Assembly (NCBI RefSeq): GCF_964204645.1 | Contig: NC_134036.1 | Span: 682,001 to 746,000 of the forward strand | Reading direction: 5' to 3' | Origin: Tubulanus polymorphus | Lineage: Eukaryota > Nemertea > Palaeonemertea > Tubulaniformes > Tubulanidae | Length of the DNA stretch: 64,000 nt | Position numbers and translations under genes: made by a program | Shown here: piece by piece, positions 11,191 to 23,900 of the stretch | How positions within the stretch are numbered: the stretch's first letter is position 1 | How the letters are laid out: each line of letters opens with the position of its first letter | Notes under the pieces: model-generated | Database searches by the model: none | What the model was told of the DNA's origin: nothing | Seen by the model: only the letters and a program-made list of their open reading frames with translations

Positions 11191-12181
11191 ACTCAATAAC
11201 TGTTACTCACCAGTTTTAGTTGATCGTACAGTTTGAATTATACACCACGTCCACAGCACAGTTTTATTAGTAGGAATAGTAGAGAGAATTAGCTCCAGGT
11301 CTTTTTACACCTAGGAAAAACAAAACATCAAAATCAATCGAGGGGAACAATCACTGAATTGATTGACGAATCAATCTCTACCTAAATGATAATATTAACT
11401 CAAATCTCTCTCTATTTCATTGCACTATCGAAGAGTGAGACATGAGGAGTTCCACTTCCAGCAAGTCCACTAGCCACACTACCACGCTGACTGTTGTCAC
11501 TGACACTACTGTTGTACTGGCACTGCCTGACTGACTGTGTGGTGCTGCAGTGCACAGTTGAATCATATGGATACTAACAAATAGCAGTTTGGCAACTTAA
11601 AACTCCATCGCTCCACAGTCAACCCCAATCCCTCTATCCTCTCCAACCTTATTAGACATCATTTTTTATTTTTATATCAGATGTTGGCGCGAACAAATAA
11701 ATGAAAATTGAAATTTAAACTTCGCGGTTCGGGTATTCCAACACCAGTTCGTCGTTGATTTACCGGCGAAATAAATCGCGTATCGCTGCAAAACCGATAT
11801 AAAACTAACGACAATCTTACCTAGATCAGAACGGCGATAAGAAATGCAGCTGTAATCCAACGATTATCCGTGATAATCCCTTTTTAATCCGGACACTTAA
11901 ATCAACTCGATTCAAAAACAACATCGGCCATTTTATAACAACCAAGTACAATTCAATTAGATTATATTTATCAAAAGTCAATTTTTTATATTGACAAATT
12001 TCTCCGTAATAGCGACACAATCTATAGCCGCGCCGAGCTTTAGATAGATTCTTACATTAAACTGGGAATATTTGGAATGTTGGAAAATGGGAAAATGCAT
12101 CGCCATTTAGATCCCGGTTTACGAATCCATTTCTTCTCGGATTTTAGGAACCATTCTATTCTATACGGCGGATGCCTGCAA

Positions 12182-12254
12182 GCCCGGCTAGCTCAGTCGG
12201 TAGAGCATGGGACTCTTAATCCCAGGGTCGTGGGTTCGAGCCCCACGTTGGGCG
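12182..12254 (+). tRNA. trnK-CUU: tRNA-Lys (anticodon CTT)
   Basis: A 73-base cloverleaf with no intron. The acceptor stem begins GCCCGGC and closes near GTTGGGC plus discriminator G. The A box matches TAGCTCAGTCGG, the anticodon loop CTCTTAA carries CTT at 12215-12217, and the B box is GGTTCGAGCC. A run of seven T at 12259-12265 fits a Pol III terminator. The sequence is nearly identical to the standard animal cytosolic tRNA-Lys(CTT). Confidence 0.98.
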
Positions 12255-12258
12255 CTCA

Positions 12259-12265
12259 TTTTTTT
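12259..12265 (+). terminator. Pol III T-run after tRNA-Lys
   Basis: Seven consecutive T begin five bases after the tRNA 3' end, the usual RNA polymerase III stop signal. Confidence 0.85.
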
Positions 12266-13392
12266 CCCAATCCACTATTTTTATGTTTTGTTGAAGTTTC
12301 TAGTAACATTCCCAGCCTCTTCTCATTGTTGCAGTGTGATACTGTTGTCATGCAGGTGTCTGTAGCACATGTGTAGACTACACTCAAGTGGAGATCGACA
12401 AATCGAGATAAGCCGTCAACTTACTCTGATGTTTGTGACAATATTTTTTCCAACTACAATAAAACTGTGTTCTTTTTCATTCAAACAACATCTTTAATTG
12501 TCGTGTTCATCAAAAATATCGATTTAGAGAGAAACAAAATTGAGAATAGGTTGACTGTATTATCCACAGAGGCTCGTCACGATAGCTGGGGGTCCGAAAT
12601 CAAAGATTTGACCCAATATCCTAGGTACCACCTATACCCTTCGACTAACAGTTGGAACAAGGTTTATTTTAAGCTCAACTTTAGTCAAGCCTCGTGCTCA
12701 ATGGGTTGATGGAAGCTACAAAATCCAGCTAGACTCTTAGACAGTTTCAGTCAGTTCAGCGAGGAGCAAAGTCTAACTCAATCTTACACCTTTTATTTCT
12801 AAATCTCATGCAGGGTCGACTGTAAATAATTTATGGACTGTTTCAGTCAGTTCGGCGAGATCTTTCCTGAGTGAAGTCCAACTCAATCTCATGCGCAAGC
12901 GATCTCCAACTCTTACACCTTTAGATCTTTCCTGAGCTATTTTAACTGAATCTCATGCAGTCGATCTCCGACTCTTACATCTTTTAATCGTTGAATCTGA
13001 TAATGGATTCCTCGGGTTTTGTAAAACAACGACAACGACAACGCTCTAATTTTTTTCCTATCAAAAGATTTCGTTTTTTTTATTTATTGATTTGTTTTTC
13101 AAGTCTTTCTGATCGTCGTCAAGGAATTCGCTCCTCGACGACGGAAATTAAATCATAATAATAATTATCATTATCAATATCTATATATTTATATATATAA
13201 CTTATACAAATTTTCAGTCTACACAGTTTTTTGATAGGGTAGAAAAATCTAGATCAAAGTTCAGATGAAAATTCAAAGCCTGAATGAGCGAGTGAGTTAT
13301 TGCGGGCAGCCCCCGAAAATAATCATACGGACCTTCGTTTTCAGTTTGAATTAAGATTGAATTTCTAAACCCGGGGCTCAACCTAAATCACA

Positions 13393-13498
13393 GGGCCTGG
13401 TTTTATATAGACTGGTATCAACTTTAACCCGGAGACTAACTCAGTTGAAAATGGATTAGCCCCCCGGGTTAAAGGTAATACCAGTCTATAAAACTGGG
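13393..13498 (+). mobile_element. Fold-back MITE-like element, family A
   Basis: Ends gggcctggttttatatagac and gtctataaaactggg are inverted copies. Internal arms ggtatcaactttaaccc and gggttaaaggtaatacc also pair, so almost the whole 106 bases fold into one hairpin around ctcagttgaaaatgga. Confidence 0.85.
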
Positions 13499-14667
13499 AT
13501 TTGGGGTAAAAGCTTTGGTCCACCTTGGTTCTATAGCCAACTTAAAGACCAGTCTTATGATTTTAGACCATTTCTGAACTTAAACTATGGTTGTGATCCC
13601 AGTTTAGAGAGAAGAAAATCGTGTAATTGTAAAATGGCTCCTTGAAATTGGCTTCAAATTTTTTGTTATCAGACGAATTTTCAAACTTTAATTTTTCCAT
13701 CCACAATTTTACAGTAGACTGCGCGCGCGCTCGCCTCTCATTTCACGCTGCACCAATTAATTTACTCGCGAAAAACAGCAAGTGAATTCCAGAACAGTTT
13801 GAGGAAATTCATTTTAAACATACCATTTGTCCTCATAATCGGAGGCAAGTGCAGTCTTCTGTAAAACGAAAAATACTATACACGATTTTTGTACCTTACT
13901 CGGTACTTAAAAATTTGTGCACGGTTAATTTAAAAAAAAAAAATAAAACAATATTCCATTCAATTTGACAGATAGATATTTGCACCACAGAGAACGAACG
14001 CAACTTAAAAAGTTGAGCCGGTCACTGACGAAAATATTCTTAAAAAAATACAAACAAAATAAATGTTCAAAGGCTCACTTACTCTGCTTAGCCATTTATC
14101 GAAATAAAAAAGAAATGCATGATTTTTACATTTCAACTTTGAGTAAGGAATATTCACAAAACTTAATGAATAGAGACTCATTGTAAACGACTCATCCATA
14201 CAATTTAAAATCAGTACAAAATATTTTGTTCGGAAAGTTATAGGACGCCCGCTACCGAGCGCCTCCATAGAAGAATTATTCAAATATTTCTCTCGAGGGA
14301 GAATGCTACAATGAGATTCCATACTCTCTCTCCATAGAGAATGCCACAATGAGATTCCATTATATTTTGTATTTTTTCCAGAAAGAGAAGCCGACACAAT
14401 AATAGTGCTGTTACTGTGACCGTTGGATACTTACTTAGTTACGAATATAGAATAAACGTATTTTTGTCGTCGTTATAAAATCGGCTGTAAAATGTGAAAA
14501 CGGTATAAAATTGTTGTAACTAAATTTTCATCGAACAAAAATGGCCGACAATCGTTAACACCCCAGGCAATATTTCTTTAAGTTTTAATTATTTCTTAAG
14601 TTTTAGTTTATGTTCTAATCAGGATTTATCTCTAAGGATAACTTTGATACGAGCACACCTAGCAACC

Positions 14668-14776
14668 AGGGCCCAGTTTCACAAAAAGGTTTAACTCTTA
14701 AATTGATTTCATTTCTACATTAATCCGGTTTATCTTAAATCGATATAGGCCTTAATCCTTTTTGTGAAACTGGGCC
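14668..14776 (+). mobile_element. Fold-back MITE-like element, family E
   Basis: Perfect inverted ends gggcccagtttcacaaaaagg and cctttttgtgaaactgggccc flank an inner palindrome (ttaactcttaaattgatttc; ttaaatcgatataggcctt). Shares the gggcccagtt terminus with other families. Confidence 0.88.
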
Positions 14777-14875
14777 CAGTTCCACAGTTCAGAGTTAAGA
14801 ATTCATTCGAAGTTTAGTTATTGAAAATTAAACTGATTTAACTCAAAAACTCACTGGTAGAACTGGGTCTAAGAC
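14770..14875 (+). mobile_element. Fold-back MITE-like element, family C, abutting family E
   Basis: Begins gggcccagttccacagttca within the last bases of the family E element and ends ctggtagaactgggtc. The two share their junction bases, which suggests insertion into a family E terminus. Confidence 0.7.
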
Positions 14876-15689
14876 TCTGTTCATCCTGTGGTATAAAACC
14901 GGCCACTGTTGTAAATACTGTTACCCAAAAAAAGTTTTCAAAACAAATTTTACACAATCTGATTGATGACAATACTCATAAACGAATTACCATAATCTCG
15001 ATGCAACTACGATTAATTAACTCGTTAATTAATTAAGTATGCTAACTAATTCTTCGCTTGAGATCATTGTCGTAAAACTGCATTTGAAAAAAATTAAGTA
15101 CTCCATAATTCAGAGTTAGATGAGGGAACTCTCTCCGTCCCTCCCTCCTCGCGAGGCCTAATTTCAAACATCTTATTCTAATTTTCTTTCATTCGAAGAA
15201 ATCTCTAATAATTCCAGACACAACATCTAAACTAATTCAACTCTATATCAACTAGTTTTATATTTAACAGATTTACACGACTATGACTCAAGGGCGGGGG
15301 GCAAGACAATGACAGGTGGCTCCACCTATATTTTACAATCGAGATGAATCGATGATACGCGCTCTGACACTCACTCACGCTGCAGACACGACCTTCTCGC
15401 GTAAATTTAAATTAATACATAAATAATTTTTTATCGATTAATCGGGATAATATAATTACTAATAATTATAATAATAATAATTACACACATACACGATGCA
15501 ATTATAGTCGGACTGGTTGCCTGAGACGGGGAACCAGTCCGTGCGCATTCGGCCAATTAAACGCGAGATATGTACAATAATGGCGACAGTTATTTCTTTG
15601 AAAAGTTTCACTTAAAAGCTCTGCTTATAATGCGTGGAAACTAAACTCAATCATCGACGAACAAGAATTGATGAATTGACTTTTCCATC

Positions 15690-15985
15690 AGGTGCTTCCC
15701 CCTAGTGTCAGTTTTAGATTGAATCACTATCTAATTTGCGCTGCAACCTGGCGACAGTTTCAAAATTGAATCAGTATCCAGCTGGTGCTGCCCCTAGTGT
15801 CAGTTCTAGATTGAATCACTATCTAAATTGCGCTATAACCTGGCGACAGTTTCAAAATTGAATCAGTATCCAGCTGGTGCTGCCCCTAGTGTCAGTTTTA
15901 GATTGAGTCACCATCTAAATTGCGCTGCGACCTGGCGACAGTTTCAAAATTGAATCAGTATCCAGCTGGTGCTGCCCCCTGGTGA
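15690..15985 (+). repeat. 92-bp tandem repeat, about 3.2 units
   Basis: Unit runs from ggtgctgcccctagtgtcag through gattgaatcactatcta and gcgacagtttcaaaattgaat to tatccagct. The half-units are related (gtgtcagttttagattgaatca versus gcgacagtttcaaaattgaatca), so it probably arose from a 46-bp duplication. Confidence 0.9.
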
Positions 15986-16299
15986 TATTCTAAGATCGAA
16001 GCGATACCAAAACGACAACGTAAATCAACAACAGAGCGATGAACTTCCGTAGTCACGACGACTCGCGATTTCCTCGAACACAACTCTCAAACATTTCAGT
16101 AATGACGACGATGATGATGATAATGAAATGTTATATATAATATTCAGTGTTAATGTGTATATAACGCATGAAACATGCAAAAATAGCGCTTTCTGATTCG
16201 TATAAAATTCGATGGTTGTTTTTAATACTCAATTTCTCTTGATTTTTTCTTTTCTCGCGTCAAAGTATTTATATAATACAGGAAGGCGTACGTTGTGTT

Positions 16300-16562
16300 G
16301 ACGGGCGGACGAACCCCCTACGGATTTCTATAACCGGTAGGCAGGCGGACGAACCCCCTTCGGATATCTATAACGGGTAGGCAGGCGGACGAACCCCCTA
16401 CGGATTTCTATAATGGGTAGGCAGGCTGACGAACCCCCTACGGATTTCTATAATGGGTAGGCAGGCTGACGAACCCCCTTCGGATTTCTATAACGGGTAG
16501 GCCGGCTGACGAACCCCCTTCGGATCTCTATAACGGGTGACAGGCGGACGAACCCCCAACGG
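16300..16562 (+). repeat. 40-bp tandem repeat, about 6.5 units
   Basis: gaacccccta recurs at 16311, 16351, 16391, 16431, 16471 and 16511, an exact 40-bp step; the last unit is degenerate. Confidence 0.95.
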
Positions 16563-17244
16563 ATTTTGATGAGTCTTTATTCAACGCTAGGCGTATGTAA
16601 TAAATGCAGTAATTTTGCTTGTAAACGGGGTCCGGAATTACACAGTCAATTCATTTAAAGCTCAAACTGTTTTTAAAAAAACCGAACCCCGAGCTAAGTA
16701 TTTCATTGATTTGTCTTCTTACGACAGTTCTAAAACTGCTGGACCCAGTTCAACAGTTGTTCTTCCTTAAATTTAGATTTTTAGAGTTTGATAAGTTCAT
16801 TTACAACTAGTCGACTAGAGGCCAGTTCCATAGTCAAGATTTAAGTCCCAAAACGGTCTTAAGTCTTAAGACAGGTCTGAAGTTGTGAGATCGGCTTTAG
16901 AGCTTTAGTGTTAAGACTGGTCTCAAATCTCAGCCACGACTATGGTGCATCTGACCCCACGTCCTGATGTCCGCGACTGTCTCCAACAATGGAACTGGGT
17001 CCCGTGAATTCATTTGTTCTAAAAGCAAACAATATTACGATTGTCTTCATTTCGAGCCGTGCTCTCAGAGTTTAGCCTAAGCTTGAATAGTAAAATGTAC
17101 AGAGACGCTGCTGTAACTTATGAAAAACACATTATGAAAATCCTCAAGCACCGTTAGTTGTTTGCGCCGATAGATAACCTCAAATTCTACAATTATCTTC
17201 ATCGCGTAAAAAAGATTGTCCTTTTCTTTTTATACCAACCTTTA

Positions 17245-17252
<8 letters not shown>

Positions 17253-17297
<45 letters not shown>
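17253..17297 (+). repeat. (TA)n microsatellite
   Basis: About 22 uninterrupted TA dinucleotides. Confidence 0.95.
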
Positions 17298-17803
17298 TAA
17301 TATATATCTGATAATAGTTGACGATCATCGTAATTAATTCTCGATTAATTAATAATAAACGAACAATTCATTAATCAGCAGATGATAATTAGAGCTTTTT
17401 TTCATTCCGTTCCCATGACGACTTCGCGCGCGCGTGCATATACGTTTCCTTGGAAACCGTCCTCCTCCGTTTTGTTTTTGATCCTGAGAGGTTTGTTGAG
17501 AAAACGAGTTTTACATTTTTGTTTCGTTTCTTTACGTTATTTCTTTCGAAACGCACACATTTCACACAAATATTGTTCCCATTACGTTGCTACGACGACG
17601 ACGGGCAGAATAAAGCGAACGCAATTCGCTTTTGAAATGCTTTATATCGTAACGACTCGGTCCATCATAACGACTGTAAGCGCCACCTATTGATAGTCCT
17701 ATCTATTAGACTAGCGCGTTTAATATAGTTTTATAGTTCGTTTCCAAAGTCGATGATATAAATAGTATTGTTTCTGCCCGTCGTTTTTGTTCGTGAGCGC
17801 CAC

Positions 17804-17902
17804 CTAGCATTCGAATTCTTGTTGCGTAATAGCGTTCAGATCTTTCATGATTCCCTCCAGATTCGCCATTTCAGCGGACAATTCCTCGGCGCTCGACGAC
17901 TT
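17804..17902 (-). CDS. NEO1/DCC: Receptor last coding exon: P3 motif and stop
   Basis: [20 protein letters not shown], then [12 protein letters not shown] and stop TAG at 17804-17806. This matches the P3 helix of DCC and neogenin, which binds Robo and FAK. The usual ending after ITG is replaced by a longer QQEFEC tail ending in cysteine. Confidence 0.96.
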   Translation of the reverse strand, partial: KSSSAEELSAEMANLEGIMKDLNAITQQEFEC

Positions 17903-20900
17903 CTGGAATAGAAATAACAAAACACGTTGAAGTGAAACGATCATAACCGGAACATGCACTGGCGAGCGAGGTGGAATAATTACCGGAATATCAGATTCTT
18001 CTCCACCGCTTTTACTACCACCACCGCCGGCGCCACCGTGTGGAGCTCTCGGAGTTATCACCGGCATCGGTTGACGGTTTTTCATCGAGCCAGACGGACC
18101 GGCGTTTTTATATGGACTAGTGGTCTTTTGAGGTTTTACTGCAACGAGAAAAGTCATTCATTTACTCACGGTAGGATTGTTCAATGATGTTTAAAAAGAC
18201 CAGATTTGTTGAAATAAATGCCACACACATATATGGTATCAATTAGCAGCCTGGACCAACCACCAAACCCGTCAAGCTTTCAAATGTGACAATTTTTGAA
18301 AGTGCGCTGATAAACTGTCTAATGTCTGGTGTTTGTAGTTCATTTTCAATTAAAAAAATGTCTCAGGTGAAGCACTGAACACATGTGAAGTGTGGACGAT
18401 CAGTTTTTGAAAGTGTGCTGATAAAATGTCTAATATCTGGTGTTTGTAGTGTATTTTCATGTCTTAAGTGAAGTTGTGAACACACAATATGAAATATAGA
18501 GGATGAGAAATTTGAAGAATGGTCAAGGTTCCTCCAGGCTGCTTGTATTAAGTGCTGAGGTTATTATTAGCAATGGCGGCTAAATGGCGCTTTATTCCAA
18601 TATAACGAATTTGACATCGGTTACAAAACGACTCGTCACGTACACAGCTGTCTTCTGCCTAAAAGTGCGGCTAGATTCACAATCATGCTATCGATACGCA
18701 AAAGAAAATTGTTCAACACATAAATCACGGGAATCTTTCCCCGGTTAAACGATTAAAGTGATTAGTGATAGTAAGTGCTACAAACGAACAGCAGGGACGC
18801 CAGACCCGGGCCAAAACATAGATCCACCTAGAATGAATTGTTAAAATATCCTGTTTCCAATTTCTGAACACCCAAAAATAGCAACAAAGTTTAGGGTAGA
18901 ATTTGTAAAAATGTTTGATGCTCACGACAAATTTCATCAATAACTTGGTTTTTTTCTTTAGATAAATCCCTCCCAGTTGTGGCATGTTGGGTTATGGTGC
19001 GTTGTGTGCTTGAGGAAGGACTCGGTGCTGTTGTTGGCTGCGCGGTATAAATACGGGAGGCGGGTGTGGAATATGGAGGGACCGGTGTTGGTAAAATCAA
19101 AAACATGCAGGTTAAGATAATCAAGCAAACTAACGCTGTAGTTCATGGCAAAGCACCTTATACAATCAAACTCGCTTATATTATCACGTTATAAGTCATC
19201 TCTATTTACATGGGTCAAAATTTGTATACCTTTCTAATTCAACTGATATTATCGCTTGGATAAGTTATCAGAATAAATAAATCATCCCAATTAAGATGAT
19301 TTAAGCGACTTTGACTATAATATCAATAATTTTGTCTAATTTGTTAAATTCAAATTCTACAGGACCCATTTCCGCAGTTCACTCTGTTAACTCTGACTCA
19401 AATCCTAACTCACAACTGCAGAATTGGGTCCAGAATGCTTGATTATCGATAAAACATTAATTGTAGGGAACAGTTTGTTATGAGTTACAATATGGAAACA
19501 ACAAATTCGGGTACTTTCTCTTGAGAACAAGTTGACTGTACTATACTCAGGTACTACTACATCTTATTAGGACAGTTTCATGATCAAAACGACATTAATT
19601 TGACTCCCGAGTCAAGAGGTGAACAGCACAAAACAGATTAGAATCATAGCTTCACGATAATATGTTTCAAGTTCAACGGTTAACGAGTAGCCATTTTCCG
19701 ACACCAGGATTTCTGATGTTTCAGATGGTATGCCTATAACCGTGCGAACTTGCAATTAATTACCGTGAAGCTAGACTGATAATCAATAATGAGTGACAAA
19801 GTCACATCTACACAGGACAAATACAATCATAGAAGCCACCTGTACATTAAACATCCTACGGACTCTAAATTCCCGTATGACATCATCAAACAGAGACCAC
19901 AAGATCTATAGACTTTTGCGCAAATGGTTGACATCAAGTAGCATGATTGGGTCGCAGAAATAGATAACATGTTTCAACAGATCCAATTACTAGTGGGCAG
20001 TATGAGGGTGTCATACAGGGATTTAGGAGGCTGACATCTTTTATAGAATGGTCTATGCACAAAGAATGTGGTTTCACATCTATTGCACTGGAGTATATCA
20101 GTCAATCGAAAGATTTACAACCAAAGCAAAATTGAAAGTAGACCTTCGAAATCAAATGGTTTAAAAATTTCCATATACGGGAATCACCCCTCCCCCCTAT
20201 GATGATGTACAGTCAACAAGTTAATCTCAAATGAGTGATAGTACCTATCGATCTAGAGGGCGTACCAGGCACACTGCATAACGATGGCGGAGGCGAGGGC
20301 ATCGTGAAACTCTTCAACGGATGACCGGACCGATGAGGTAATGACTTCGAGCCCTCGCTCGGTGTCGATGATCTCGATAATGAATCGCACGCCTGGTCGT
20401 ACGGCAACGGGTACTGTTGGTTATACACGGAAGGGGACTCTGGCGACTGGGGGCCTGAAATAAGATAATACGACTTCAGCGATTGGTTGGTTAGTTCAGT
20501 AGACAAGACAAGACAGGTGATTGGTCGGAACTAGAAGCCAAAAGTATCTCTTCTAAAATTGGGAACGTAAGAATTGAGAAAATCTCGAGGTAAGATTCGC
20601 GTAAATATTGATCAACTGTTCCAGCTAATCTACGTTGTGATTGGTCAACAAGACAAGTGATCTGTTGTTGAAGAAAAATGTGTCGGACTAGGTGATTGGT
20701 TGAAACTATGTTACGAGACAGGTGATTGGCTAGATTAGTTATCAATGGTTAATCGGTTGGCAAACAGGAGAAAATGAAGTCTGAAATAAAGAATTCAAAA
20801 AATGAAAGAATAAAATATGTCCAATAAATAATTTTTCTAATATGTTTTCGCTATAACTGGTCATATTCCAAATACGATTCCAGATTATAATAACAAAGTA

Positions 20901-23900
20901 CTTCAAACTGTATAGAAGTGCATGAGTTATAAGTACTGATGAGTTATACTAAGGAATTGTATTTGAAATAGGCGAAAAATTAAGGAAAACAATATTGAGT
21001 ACTTTTTAGGAATCTTAGGGCAATCCTCGAAGCAAATTTATCAATGAAGTTAAATGATTGTTCCCAATGGAATTACTAAAGAAAGATTTTTAGCTAAAAA
21101 TTCATGAATATTGACCACTGAATGAAGCTATACGTATCTAGTATCTAGTTAGTTTAATTTCAAGTCAATCTTCTACGAGGTTGAGGAAAAATAAAAATAG
21201 AATCTGAGAGAACAAGCTATAGTTCCTATTTGAATAGTATCACATCGACTACAAGGTTACGTGGAGCCACAGACTGATGTCTACTTTATCCCATGGTTAT
21301 AGAACCTAACACATTTACTGTGATCCCATCACGGCAATGCCATGGGGAATTACAGTAACAAGTTTATTGCTGCTATTTCAACTTTGGTTTCGAAATAGCA
21401 CCGAATGCTGGTTAGTTTATCAGACAAATGCTAGAGAGCGCCACTATACCATGTCACGGAAATATAGCGTTGAATGTAACGTTTTTTATAAGACGTTTTA
21501 TTTTGATACAGTCTATAAACCAAGCCCCTCGAAAGAAAGTTTATTAGTCGTGTTTCTATCGTCAATCGACGAAAATAAAAATCCAACGAAAAAAAAAAAA
21601 ATCTATTATTAATTTCTGCCGATTATATCATCGATATGTTTGTTACTAAGCAACGAGGCGTAGCGCGTGAAGGAAATCACCTTCGATATGTTCATGAAGC
21701 GGTTGTCGACTGAGGTCCGGCGACGATTTCACAGCAGACGCAGGATATTTCAATCCTAAAAACATTTCCATCGACAAAACACATTGAAACGCCAGAGACT
21801 ATGAGATATCAATTAACGATATAATTTGTAGGCAGATCCAGAGATGAACGTTCTCAGGCTTTAATCGCAATCACACTGAAGACAATTTGGCCCGGTCAAA
21901 CTGACCCGGAACAGACCAAGTCTAATTTCTAGCCAGTGTTTGATCAGAAAGCCCATTTTTGCCAAAGTCCTTCACTTGTTACTGAAACGCTATGAAAACA
22001 ATGCTGTGGCAAGTGTGAGGTAACTCACTTCCAGAACCAGTTAGCGAAGTGAATTTTTGTCTTGGATTATTATGTTTCTATCAATTCAAATCAGGGTCTT
22101 TGATTATTCTATGTTGCAGTATATTTCCCTGTTAATTCATCCAAAAACCTGGATCTGCCCTGCAGTGTATATATAGGTGTTAACTGCACCTATGATAGAG
22201 TGGGATATGAACGGTACCTGAGCTGGGTTGAGACATGTCTCCGGCGTGAACGCGTGGAGTGCTTCCGTATCCGGTGTTGTACTGCGTACGTGGATATACC
22301 GGTCTCATCGGGATCGGTCCGCCCCCGCCTCCATCGCTTATATGACCGTTCGGTATCGTCGTGGCGATCGCTATAGCTACAAATAATCAACACACCAATG
22401 ATGACGATTAATCGTTGTAGTTAATATCACGATTGCAGTGGTTCAAAAGTTGGTTAAGGTGTCACTATATCTGACATAATGACACCTTACAAGAAAAGAA
22501 TTGATTCAGTGTTCATTCTTAAATCAATTTTTCAATTTTGTCTCAACCCTATAACATCTATTTATTGGTTAATCATAATCAATCTGGATACTTACGATCG
22601 CGTGGATACCCGGCGTCGACGGGAAACGCGATTCCTTTCGATTTAATCGGACGCATCGGGCGATATCGATCCTCCGATATACGACGTTCGTGATGGTGCT
22701 GGTGTAACTCATACCGCGGCGGGTCACCTGTGGAAATATCAATCAGTATTTACTGAAACGTTACATTCATTCATGGTTTACTAAAAGAAGGATAAAGGAC
22801 TACAGTCTTATATACTTAGTCCAATCTGGGATATAATAATATTACATTATTGTAACAAGTCTCAGGCTACGACCACTCAATCTATGTAGCTGTTAGAAGA
22901 TGGTTTTCCCCAGATTTGTTTTATTGCAGTTACAAAGGACTTAAACACAAGGCCCTGGTTTCATATCAAAGTAACAAAGACATATCCTCAATCGGGATAA
23001 CTACTGCCTTCGTAACAACGAGAAACCTTGTTAATAACTGGTAAATTTCAAAATGTTCCCAGGGATTATTTAGCCGCACACATTTAAGAAACTAAACCAA
23101 GGTCTTATAAGAAAACAGACTCATCACTATAAGACCAAGTTCTCGAATCACTTTAGGACAGTTTTCCGATGGTCTCTGATTAAACTTACTGTTGAATGAA
23201 TTTCGTCGTTTTTCTAACGGGATTTCGTCTAAATCCTGTGAGTTACGCGGTATAGGAGTATCCGTCATCGACGTCTCTTCACGTTTATCCATCCCTTTCA
23301 GTTCCATCTGTTCATGGTGAATCCACAGATCCGGAGGTTTCAGATCTTTTTGCGGACCTTTCGGATTTTTCGCTTTGCTCGAAGCTTTATAACCACCGGG
23401 CCTAGAATAGAACAACGATCTCGTATTAGTTTCTAGGGATACAGTAACAAGGGTCCCAAAATCTCCTGCCTTTTTATCAGCATTCTCTGCCTGGCAAGGT
23501 AATAAAACCACTTCTGGGCTGTAGTTGTTCAAAAGTTGGTTAAAGATAACCGTTAGGTAAATACTGTAGTATCAATGAACTTAAATTGTCACTATGTCAA
23601 CTATCCACTGGTTAACTTTAACCAACTTTTGAGCAACTGCAGCGCCTGCCGGATACACAACAGCCGATATCCTGATATCCTGAGGCTGTCAGTTCCACAG
23701 ACAAGGCTTACTATTAAGACTAGTCTCACCTCATTTAGGTCATATTACATAATGAATCCAACAACTTAAGACCAGTCTTACTAGATAAGATCGCGTTCAG
23801 ATTTCAGTCATAACTGTGAACAACTGGGTCTAAGACACATCTTAGATCTTACACTCATTCCGGCCACAACCGACCTAACGAATAACAGCCCGGTCTATCA

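Larger units (their letters stand above)
12266..17803. other. Intergenic DNA between the tRNA and the receptor 3' end
   Basis: No recognisable protein. It contains fold-back elements at 13393-13498, 14668-14776 and 14770-14875, a degenerate one at 16805-16990, the 92-bp and 40-bp arrays, and an (AT) microsatellite at 17253-17297. The receptor's 3' UTR must start below 17804. A minus-strand AATAAA at 16576-16581 is a possible poly(A) signal, unproven. Confidence 0.5.

Noticed and set aside
13965-14397. ORFs of 73 and 130 codons on opposite strands
   Set aside because: They overlap each other, are Lys/Ser rich by base composition, and include repeated cacaatgagattccat blocks, so they look non-coding.
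19027-19146. Longer version of the 18.9-kb receptor exon including a hydrophobic stretch ([15 protein letters not shown])
   Set aside because: A second membrane-like segment in the cytoplasmic tail is unlikely; the region looks like branch point and pyrimidine tract before the acceptor at 19028.
22190-22393. 67-codon minus ORF rich in Arg ([16 protein letters not shown])
   Set aside because: Shadow frame of the real receptor exon 22218-22376, which fits the splice phases.
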